Shown: positions 15,008 to 20,236 of the stretch, in pieces
How the letters are laid out: each line of letters opens with the position of its first letter
Position numbering within the stretch: the stretch's first letter is position 1
Assembly (NCBI GenBank): GCA_031289065.1
Contig: JAITQI010000099.1
Location: 1-20,236 of the forward strand
Direction of reading: 5' to 3'
Length of the DNA stretch: 20,236 nucleotides
Source of the DNA: Oscillospiraceae bacterium
GTDB taxonomy: Bacteria; Bacillota; Clostridia; Oscillospirales; UBA929
The notes under the pieces: generated by a model
The model's input: the letters and a program-made list of their open reading frames with translations, nothing else
Told to the model about the DNA's origin: nothing
Databases searched by the model: none
Made by a program: the position numbers and the translations under genes

Positions 15008-15092
15008 AGCAAACGGGGCGTTTCCTGCGGTTTCACCGGTTTTTTTCCGTGTTTTGCGCCATACTAAACGAGAGGACAGGAGGGGAACCGCT

Positions 15093-16088
15093 TTGAAAAT
15101 TGCTTTTTTTGATACCAAGCCCTATGACGTCGCCGCCTTCGCGCCCTTGGCCGAACGCTTCGGATATGGGATAAAGTTCTTTGACAACCGCCTGAACGCC
15201 GACACCGCCCCCATGGCCGCCGGGTACGACGCGGTGTGCGCCTTCGTGGGGGACACCTTGGACGAACCCGCCCTGAAGCGGCTGGAGGAAGCCCAGGTCA
15301 AACTGATCGCCCTGCGCAGCGCCGGATACAACAACGTGGATTTGAAAGCCGCTTGGGGGCGGATCAAGGTGGTGCGGGTACCGGCCTACTCCCCCGCCGC
15401 CGTGGCCGAACACGCGGCGGCGCTGCTCCTGTGCCTCAATCGGAAAATCCACCGGGCCTATATCCGCACCCGGGACAATAACTTCAGTATCAACGGGCTG
15501 ATGGGCTTCGACCTGCGGGGCAAAACCGCCGGCGTGGTGGGCACCGGGCGCATCGGGCAGCTGTTCATCGAGATCTGCCGGGGCTTTGGCATGGAGGTGC
15601 TGGCCTACGACCCGCACCCGATCCCCGGGGCGGACATCCGCTATGTTTCCCTCGACGAGCTGTGCGCCCAAGCCGACGTGCTGTCCCTGCACTGCCCCCT
15701 GACCCCCGACACCCACCATTTGATCGGCCGGGAACGCCTCGCCCGGGTCAAGCCGGGGCTGATTCTCCTCAACACCTCCCGAGGCGGGCTGATCGACACC
15801 GACGCCCTCATCGAGGCGCTCAAGGAGGATCGCGTCGGCGGCGCGGGTCTGGATGTATACGAGGAAGAAGAGGCCTACTTCTTCGAGGATCACTCCGACC
15901 GCTTCGTGGCCGACGACGACCTGGCCCGGCTGCTGTCCTTCCCCAATGTGCTGATCACCTCCCACCAGGGCTTTTTCACCCGGGAAGCCATGCGGGCCAT
16001 CACGGATACCACCATGGAAAACATCCGCGCCTTCGCCCAAGGGGAACCGCTGCAAAATGAAATCTGCTGGCAATGCGCCAACGGGTGA
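15093..16088 (+). CDS. ldhA: D-lactate dehydrogenase (D-2-hydroxyacid dehydrogenase family)
   Basis: This 331-residue NAD-dependent enzyme reduces pyruvate to D-lactate and regenerates NAD+ in fermentation. It tracks E. coli LdhA closely: VPAYSPAAVAEHAAALLLCL, NRKIHRAYIRTRDNNFSING, and the dinucleotide motif GTGRIG (150-155) with Asp173 after the second strand for NAD preference. The catalytic residues are Arg230 in NTSRGG, Glu259 in LDVYEEE and His291 in SHQGFFT. TTG 15093 is chosen because AGGAGGGG (15078-15085) precedes it and the residues after it align with the start of LdhA; an upstream in-frame start would be poorly placed. It appears to be a single-gene unit that ends in a bidirectional terminator. 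No Rex-type site was recognised upstream. Confidence 0.9.
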   Translation: MKIAFFDTKPYDVAAFAPLAERFGYGIKFFDNRLNADTAPMAAGYDAVCAFVGDTLDEPALKRLEEAQVKLIALRSAGYNNVDLKAAWGRIKVVRVPAYSPAAVAEHAAALLLCLNRKIHRAYIRTRDNNFSINGLMGFDLRGKTAGVVGTGRIGQLFIEICRGFGMEVLAYDPHPIPGADIRYVSLDELCAQADVLSLHCPLTPDTHHLIGRERLARVKPGLILLNTSRGGLIDTDALIEALKEDRVGGAGLDVYEEEEAYFFEDHSDRFVADDDLARLLSFPNVLITSHQGFFTREAMRAITDTTMENIRAFAQGEPLQNEICWQCANG

Positions 16089-16108
16089 CCGCCCACGCCA
16101 AACAGAAC

Positions 16109-16164
16109 AAAAAAAAGAGGCTGGCGCAAAACGGAGGTATCTCCGTCCGCGTCAGTCCCTTTTT
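16109..16164. terminator. Bidirectional terminator between ldhA and the DUF378 gene
   Basis: CTGGCGC (16121-16127) pairs with GCGTCAG (16149-16155, one G-T pair). Inside, ACGGAG (16131-16136) pairs with CTCCGT (16141-16146) around a GTAT loop. TTTTT follows at 16160-16164 on the plus strand, and a run of A at 16109-16116 gives a T8 tract on the minus strand. It suits two convergent genes. Confidence 0.75.
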
Positions 16165-16201
16165 GTCTCCGCCGAGAAACGCCGCCCTTGGGGGACTGTC
16201 T

Positions 16202-16405
16202 TCAGTTTTCGTCCACCAGATTGCGTTCCCGGAACAGCAGCGAAATGCACCACAGCCCGGCCAGGCCGATGAGGGAATAGAGTATGCGGCTGATGGTCGC
16301 GCCTTGGCCTCCGAAGAGGTACGAGAGCGCGTCGAAGCCGAACAAGCCGATGCAGGCCCAGTTGAGCGCGCCGAGGATGACCAGAATGAGAGACACTCTG
16401 TCCAC
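16202..16405 (-). CDS. DUF378 family small membrane protein (YuzA-like)
   Basis: This 67-residue protein has two hydrophobic helices: SLILVILGALNWACIGLFGF (5-24) and an ISRILYSLIGLAGLWCISLL segment (about 38-57). This is the pattern of the DUF378 family, including the conserved GALNW in the first helix and the SRI-Y-L-GLA stretch in the second. The cellular role of the family is not established. The start is GTG 16405 with AAGGAG ten bases ahead. A sigma-G-like promoter lies upstream. The gene is downstream of trmD on the same strand, but with 152 bases between them it is probably a separate unit. Confidence 0.8.
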   Translation of the reverse strand: MDRVSLILVILGALNWACIGLFGFDALSYLFGGQGATISRILYSLIGLAGLWCISLLFRERNLVDEN

Positions 16406-16464
16406 GAAAGCTCATCTCCTTACACAAGAAATCACACAGGGAATCACGGAAAATGTTCTTGTGA

Positions 16465-16494
16465 TAGTATGAACCGACCCGGGCAAAACTATGC
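16465..16494 (-). promoter_or_regulatory. Candidate sigma-G-type (forespore) promoter for the DUF378 gene
   Basis: Read on the minus strand, GCATA (16494-16490), an 18-bp spacer and CATACTA (16471-16465) match the Bacillus sigma-G consensus (GHATR, 17-18 bp, CATnnTA). Transcription would start near 16458, 53 bases before the GTG. A perfect inverted repeat, CACAAGAA (16423-16430) with TTCTTGTG (16456-16463), falls in or at the start of the leader. The motif has few fixed bases, so a chance match is possible. Confidence 0.4.
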
Positions 16495-16511
16495 GGACGG
16501 TAGATTTTCCC

Positions 16512-16554
16512 AAAAATAACAGCCTTACCACCGCGTCGAGAACCATGCAAAGGC
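16512..16554 (-). terminator. Weak terminator candidate after trmD
   Basis: On the minus strand, GCCTT (16554-16550) can pair with AAGGC (16526-16522) across a long loop, followed by GTTATTTTT down to 16512. The stem is short and the loop is over 20 bases, so this is only a candidate end for the trmD transcript. Confidence 0.3.
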
Positions 16555-16557
16555 CCC

Positions 16558-17250
16558 TCAGCCGTCCCCCTCATGCTTCGCCCACAGATCGGGCCGCCGT
16601 AGCCGGGTGCGCGCCAGCGACTGTTCCCGCCGCCAGGCGGCGATGTCCTTATGGTTGCCGGACAGCAGCACCGGCGGCACGGCGCGGTCATGCCACACCT
16701 CAGGGCGGGAATACTGGGGGTACTCCAACAGCCCGTCCCAGTGGCTCTCCCCGGTAAAACAGGCCTCGTCGGACAACACCCCCGGGATCAGCCGCCCCAC
16801 CGCGTCGCACACCGCCACGGCGGGAATCTCCCCTCCGGTGAGGACAAAGTCCCCCAGGGACAGTTCCTCGTCCACACAGGCCTCGGTAAACCGCTCGTCC
16901 ACCCCCTCATAGTGGCCACACACCAAAATGAGGTGGTCAAGGGCCGCCAGCCGCCGGGCCTGTTCCTGGTCGAAGGGCCGCCCTTGGGGGGACAGCAGGA
17001 TGGTGCGCCCCCGCCCGGCGGCGGACACCACATGTTCCCAGCACCGGTACAGCGGGTCGGCCTGCATGACCATCCCCAGCCCGCCGCCGTAGGGGTAGTC
17101 GTCCACCTGCTTTTGCTTGTTCAGGGTGTAGTCCCGAATCTGGTGGGTGTGGAGGGCCAAATGCCCCCGCGCCCGCGCCCGCCCGATGATGCTCTCCCCC
17201 AACATAGCCTCCACCCCCTCGGGAAACAGCGTCAATACATCAAACCGCAA
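16558..17250 (-). CDS. trmD: tRNA (guanine-N1-)-methyltransferase
   Basis: This 230-residue SPOUT-class enzyme makes m1G37 in tRNAs reading CNN/proline-type codons and so prevents frameshifting. The N-terminal MRFDVLTLFPEG, DYPYGGGLGMVMQ (51-63), the knot segments LVCGHYEGVDERF and LGDFVLTGGEIPA, and the SGNHKDIAAWRRE tail are all present. The start is TTG 17250 with GGGGGG six bases upstream. It is the last gene of the minus-strand ribosome-maturation block. The 85-base gap to rimM holds a repeat fragment at 17299-17318. The usual next gene, rplS, does not follow. Confidence 0.95.
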   Translation of the reverse strand: MRFDVLTLFPEGVEAMLGESIIGRARARGHLALHTHQIRDYTLNKQKQVDDYPYGGGLGMVMQADPLYRCWEHVVSAAGRGRTILLSPQGRPFDQEQARRLAALDHLILVCGHYEGVDERFTEACVDEELSLGDFVLTGGEIPAVAVCDAVGRLIPGVLSDEACFTGESHWDGLLEYPQYSRPEVWHDRAVPPVLLSGNHKDIAAWRREQSLARTRLRRPDLWAKHEGDG

Positions 17251-17298
17251 AAAAATCCCCCCTTCTTCCGTCCTCTATCCCCTGTCTTCTCGTAGGCG

Positions 17299-17318
17299 AA
17301 TGAAAAATGAAGAATTAA
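17299..17318. repeat. Fragment of the MITE-like repeat between rimM and trmD
   Basis: AATGAAAAATGAAGAATTAA matches the outer end of the 12080-12187 element read on its reverse strand (AAAAATGAAGAATGAAGAATTA), apart from one missing seven-base GAATGAA-type unit. Only this end remains. It is AT-rich within a GC-rich operon. Confidence 0.5.
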
Positions 17319-17335
17319 CCAACGTCTTCCCCACA

Positions 17336-17830
17336 TTACATTCCCTCAATGAGCGCCACCCGGATACATTCCCCCTCGGTGTCCACGCCCTTAACAAAGA
17401 CCGGCACGTTGGGGATCAGCCGCTCCTCGCCCTCCGGTCCCTCCACGACGTAAACTTCCTGGGCCGGCTGCCGCCACACATCCTTAAGCCGCCCCACAGG
17501 GGCGCCGGTGGCGTCGTCCACCACGGCGAAGCCCAAGATGTCCTGCACAAAGAACCGCCCCTCGGGCAGGGGCGCGTCGGCCCGCCGGAGGGCAATCATC
17601 ATGCCCCGCATACACTGGGCGGCGTTTATATCGTCCACGCCTTCCAGCTTGGCCAACACCAGCCGCTTGTGCACCCGCGCTCCCTGCACCGACACCGCCC
17701 GGCCGTCGATGTACCAGACCGGGATGTCCAGCAAAAATTCCGGTTCGTCGCACCACGGGTCAACCCGCACCTCGCCCCGCACCCCATGGGTGCCCACAAT
17801 GCGGCCCGCTTCCAAAAATTCTTTTTTCAT
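17336..17830 (-). CDS. rimM: 16S rRNA processing / 30S maturation protein
   Basis: This 164-residue protein helps assemble the head of the 30S subunit and binds S19. The N-terminal RimM domain opens with AGRIVGTHGVRGEVRVDPW (8-26). The C-terminal PRC-barrel half holds QDILGFAVVDDATGAPVG, EVYVVEG and the RLIPNVPVFVKGVD end. Its ATG overlaps the stop of the methyltransferase gene in an ATGA junction, with GGGAGAGG just ahead, so its translation is probably coupled to that gene. In most Firmicutes rimM directly follows khpA; here it follows the methyltransferase. Confidence 0.93.
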   Translation of the reverse strand: MKKEFLEAGRIVGTHGVRGEVRVDPWCDEPEFLLDIPVWYIDGRAVSVQGARVHKRLVLAKLEGVDDINAAQCMRGMMIALRRADAPLPEGRFFVQDILGFAVVDDATGAPVGRLKDVWRQPAQEVYVVEGPEGEERLIPNVPVFVKGVDTEGECIRVALIEGM

Positions 17831-18471
17831 GCCTCTCCCTCAACGTCCCGACGCAAACTCACAAGCCCCGCGCAGTGGGACACCTGCTGATACGCCGCCG
17901 CGCACACCCCCGCCAGCGCCGCCCGGAGCTCGGAGAACACCATATAATGCTCCTCCTCGTCCCACAGGTCGCCGCTGGCCCGGCGGCAGGCCTCCAGGCT
18001 GTCCCTGTCCCGAAACCCCACATCGCCGATCAGGACAAGCCCATCTCCCCGCAAAAGCCCCAACAGCGCGGGGATCAGCGCCACCTTTTGGGGGTCGGTC
18101 AAGTGGTGCAGCGCGTAGGTGCTGACAACCACGTCAAACCTTTCCCCCAGAAGCGCCTCGGGCAGTCCGCAGGCAAAATCCCAGGCCATCAGCCGGGCCC
18201 CGGGCATCTTTTCTTGGGCCCGGCGCAGCATGTCCCGGGAAAAATCCAACCCGGTGACCGCAAACCCCGCCTCATACAGCCGGGCCGCCAACAGTCCCGT
18301 CCCCAGCCCCACGTCCAGCACCCGCCCCGGCCCCCGGGCCATGACCGTCCGATAGACCAGGTTCATCAGCCGCCGATACCCCGCGAAGGGATACGCGTCC
18401 TCCTCGTCCGAAGCGGCCACCGTCCGGTCGTAGTCCCCGGCCCACAGGTCAAACCCCTGGCTGTCCAACAT
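17827..18471 (-). CDS. Class I SAM-dependent methyltransferase (YrrT-like)
   Basis: This 214-residue protein has SAM motif I as VLDVGLGTGLLA (51-62), an acidic residue after the second strand in VTGLDFS, and FDVVVSTYALHHLTD as motifs II/III. The lead-in, MLDSQGFDLWAGDYDRTV, followed by YPFAGY, is shared from memory with a family of clostridial methyltransferases. The substrate is unknown; small molecule and translation-related targets are both possible. ATG 18471 has AGAGGTG eight bases upstream. Its stop overlaps the rimM start (ATGA). A terminator lies between khpA and this gene, so a methyltransferase-rimM-trmD transcript may start in the 18472-18598 gap, although no clear promoter was seen there. 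Confidence 0.85.
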   Translation of the reverse strand: MLDSQGFDLWAGDYDRTVAASDEEDAYPFAGYRRLMNLVYRTVMARGPGRVLDVGLGTGLLAARLYEAGFAVTGLDFSRDMLRRAQEKMPGARLMAWDFACGLPEALLGERFDVVVSTYALHHLTDPQKVALIPALLGLLRGDGLVLIGDVGFRDRDSLEACRRASGDLWDEEEHYMVFSELRAALAGVCAAAYQQVSHCAGLVSLRRDVEGEA

Positions 18472-18593
18472 AGAAACACACCTCTTTTTGTTGCAGCTCC
18501 GCCGGGCTCCGTGAGAAGGCGAGGACGCGCTTTGCCGCCTTCAGCGGCATGATACCTGTTGCCATCCTTCGGCGAGCCCGCCCCTCCGCACGC

Positions 18594-18623
18594 AAAAATG
18601 GCGGCAAACTTCGTTTGCCGCCA
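18594..18623 (-). terminator. Terminator after khpA
   Basis: On the minus strand, TGGCGGCAAAC (18623-18613) pairs perfectly over 11 bp with GTTTGCCGCCA (18609-18599) around a GAA loop, and T5 (18598-18594) follows. It lies six bases after the khpA stop and would separate ffh-rpsP-khpA from methyltransferase-rimM-trmD, wholly or partly. Confidence 0.85.
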
Positions 18624-18628
18624 CCGCG

Positions 18629-18859
18629 TCATTCGACGATTTCCACCGTGGCCTTTTGACCGGCCCGTTGGGCGACCGCCTTGATCAGTGTGCGCAATTC
18701 CTTGGCGATACGGCCCTGACGGCCGATCACCTTGCCCATATCCTCGGAGGCCACCCGGAGTTCCAGCACCAGACCGCCGTCGCGTTCGACCTCGGTCACC
18801 GATACCTCGTCGGGTTTGTCCACCAGATACCGGGCCACGTAGGTGAGCAGTTCCTTCAT
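18629..18859 (-). CDS. khpA: KH-domain RNA-binding protein KhpA (YlqC)
   Basis: This 76-residue protein is a single KH domain with the RNA-contacting GRQG loop at 46-49 in GKVIGRQGRIAKELRTLIKA. In Firmicutes KhpA partners KhpB (Jag/EloR) and affects cell elongation and sRNA/mRNA binding. Length and position directly after rpsP are as usual. The ATG has AGGAGG five bases ahead, and rpsP ends 16 bases upstream, so the two are cotranscribed. A strong terminator follows. Confidence 0.93.
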   Translation of the reverse strand: MKELLTYVARYLVDKPDEVSVTEVERDGGLVLELRVASEDMGKVIGRQGRIAKELRTLIKAVAQRAGQKATVEIVE

Positions 18860-18875
18860 GCGCTCCTCCTTTTCC

Positions 18876-19115
18876 TCACAGCACGCCCGCTTTTTTCAAC
18901 AGATTCTTGACGGTATCCGTGGGCTGGGCGCCGGTCCGGATCCACTCCAACGCCCGTTCGGCGTTGACATGCAGCTCGGACGGCTCCTTGAGGGGATCAT
19001 AGGTGCCGATCTCCTCAATGAAACGGCCGTCGCGGGGATACCGGGAATCGGCCACCACGATGCGGTAAAACGGGGCCTTCTTGGCGCCCATCCGTTTGAG
19101 TCTCAGCTTGACCAT
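18876..19115 (-). CDS. rpsP: 30S ribosomal protein S16
   Basis: This 79-residue protein has the standard S16 pattern: VKLRLKRMGAKKAPFYRIVV, ADSRYPRDGRFIEEIGTYDP, and TDTVKNLLKKAGVL at the end. It binds 16S rRNA early in 30S assembly. GGAGGTG lies seven bases before the ATG. A 134-base gap separates it from ffh and holds a TATATA stretch that might be a -10, but no convincing -35. No leader-type autoregulatory structure was recognised. Confidence 0.96.
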   Translation of the reverse strand: MVKLRLKRMGAKKAPFYRIVVADSRYPRDGRFIEEIGTYDPLKEPSELHVNAERALEWIRTGAQPTDTVKNLLKKAGVL

Positions 19116-19249
19116 TCTTCTTCACCTCCGTTATCTTTCTGGAAACACGCGATCTATATAAGCAATCATGTTGTGCGCAAAACCCGGTGGAAGGTCTCCC
19201 ATCCAAGCCTGCCGCGCACCCCAGACCCGCAATTTTCCGTCCCAGCCTG

Positions 19250-20236
19250 TCAACCGAAAAACGGCATCCCCCGACGGCCCTTTTTGCCCATCTTGTTCCC
19301 CCGGCCGCCCCCGCCCAACATCTGGCGGGTCATCTGCCGCATCATCTCAAACTGCTTGAGCAACCGGTTGATTTCCTCCACCCGGGTGCCGCTGCCCGCG
19401 GCGACCCGCCGCTTGCGGGAGGAGTTGAGCAGTTCCGGGTTGTCCCGCTCCCGGGGGGTCATGGACAGGATGATGGCCTCGGTGCGCCCCAGGGCTTTTT
19501 CGTCGATTTTGGCCCCGGCCAGCGCCTTTTTGTCCACCCCGGGCACCATGCCCAGCACGTCGGAGATCGACCCCATGCCCTTGAGTTGTGTCAGCTGCTC
19601 GTAGTAGTCGGTCAGGGTAAATTTGTTTTGCCGGAGCTTTTTTTCCATCTCCTCGGCCTTTTGGGCGTCGAAAGCCTGTTCGGCCTTCTCGATGAGGGTG
19701 AGCATATCCCCCATGCCCAAAATGCGGGAGGCCATGCGGTCGGGGTGGAAGGGCTCGATGTCGGTCAGCTTTTCCCCCACGCCGCAAAACTTGATGGGGC
19801 ATCCGGTCACCGCCCGCACCGACAGCGCCGCGCCGCCCCGGGCGTCGCCGTCCAGTTTGGTCAACATGACCCCGTCGATGCCCAGCGCCTCGTTGAAGGC
19901 GGAGGCCGCCGAGACGGCGTCCTGGCCGGTCATGGCGTCCACCACCAGCAGAATCTCCTGGGGCTTCACCGCCGCCTTGATGTGCTTAAGCTCGTCCATC
20001 AGGGCTTCGTCGATGTGCAGACGCCCGGCGGTGTCTAAAAACACCATGTCGTTGCCGTGGCGAACGGCGTGTTCACAGGCGGCCTGGGCGATTTTCACCG
20101 GGTCGCCCTGCCCCTGTTCGAACACCGGCAACCCCAACTGCGCCCCCACAACCTGAAGCTGCTGGATGGCGGCGGGCCGGTACACGTCGCAAGCCGCCAA
20201 CAGCGGGCGCTTGCCCTGGGACTTCTTCAGGTAACC
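19250..20236 (-). CDS. ffh: Signal recognition particle protein Ffh/SRP54 (N-terminal part beyond window)
   Basis: The frame is open to the end of the window, and codons upstream of the internal TTG at 20200 read GYLKKSQGKRPL, as expected before the ACDVYRPAA segment of Ffh. The visible 328 residues include GTPase motifs DTAGR and TKLDGDARGG. The methionine-rich M domain, which binds 4.5S RNA and signal sequences, contains SGTRVEEINRLLKQFEMMRQ and ends GKKGRRGMPFFG. The P-loop and the N domain lie outside the window. Ffh targets nascent membrane and secreted proteins with FtsY. It precedes rpsP, the normal Firmicutes order. Confidence 0.96.
   Translation of the reverse strand, partial: GYLKKSQGKRPLLAACDVYRPAAIQQLQVVGAQLGLPVFEQGQGDPVKIAQAACEHAVRHGNDMVFLDTAGRLHIDEALMDELKHIKAAVKPQEILLVVDAMTGQDAVSAASAFNEALGIDGVMLTKLDGDARGGAALSVRAVTGCPIKFCGVGEKLTDIEPFHPDRMASRILGMGDMLTLIEKAEQAFDAQKAEEMEKKLRQNKFTLTDYYEQLTQLKGMGSISDVLGMVPGVDKKALAGAKIDEKALGRTEAIILSMTPRERDNPELLNSSRKRRVAAGSGTRVEEINRLLKQFEMMRQMTRQMLGGGGRGNKMGKKGRRGMPFFG

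Noticed and set aside
18472..18598. Small frames in the gap between the methyltransferase and khpA
   Set aside because: They lack ribosome sites and overlap the khpA terminator; the gap holds only minor inverted repeats such as GCCGC-CTTCA-GCGGC.
1..20236. CRISPR array, tRNA, rRNA, phage or transposase genes
   Set aside because: No regularly spaced repeats, no tRNA-like cloverleaf noticed, and no integrase or transposase motifs in any frame examined.

Overview
This is a GC-rich window that looks like a chromosomal contig from an anaerobic, probably spore-forming member of the Clostridia (Bacillota), plausibly an Oscillospiraceae-type gut or digester organism. The evidence is an oxygen-sensitive NrdG activase gene, strong AGGAGG ribosome sites with frequent GTG and TTG starts, Firmicutes-style CUT1 sugar transport genes, an LdhA-type D-lactate dehydrogenase, and the rpsP-khpA-rimM-trmD ribosome/tRNA maturation block. 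The taxonomic call is inferred from gene content and style, not from a marker phylogeny.

Layout. (a) 2-1681: the 3' end of a large repeat-built surface-type protein. (b) 1706-3033: nrdG and a TetR-family regulator, behind a candidate NrdR-controlled promoter. (c) 3118-7968, minus strand: a glycoside hydrolase family 2 enzyme followed by L-ribulokinase (araB). (d) 7969-8353: a divergent control region with a good sigma-A promoter facing each way and a perfect TGTGCAT-g-ATGCACA palindrome between them. (e) 8354-11971, plus strand: two sugar ABC permeases and their lipoprotein binding protein. (f) 12000-12230: terminator, 42-bp palindrome, 93-bp MITE-like element, second hairpin. (g) 12265-14556: galK-galT. 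(h) 14596-14853, minus: a small, apparently truncated conserved protein. (i) 15093-16088: ldhA. (j) 16202-16405, minus: a DUF378 membrane protein with a sigma-G-like promoter. (k) 16558-20236, minus: ffh (partial), rpsP, khpA, a methyltransferase, rimM and trmD.

How it fits together. The transporter probably imports a galactose- and/or arabinose-containing oligosaccharide. The GH2 enzyme has no signal peptide and would cleave it in the cytoplasm; AraB would handle the arabinose branch and GalK/GalT the galactose branch. ATPase, araA, araD and galE are not in the window. D-lactate dehydrogenase fits a fermentative outlet.

The most unusual structure is a small dispersed inverted-repeat element. 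It is near-intact at 12080-12172. A truncated copy at 14535-14600 lies between convergent galT and the small minus-strand gene, and it supplies the last codons and stop of both. A 20-bp scrap lies between rimM and trmD. No CRISPR array, phage, transposase, tRNA or rRNA gene was seen. I found no clearly new multi-gene system; the best novelty candidates are the gene-end-forming repeat, the divergent operator, and the methyltransferase embedded in the rimM operon.
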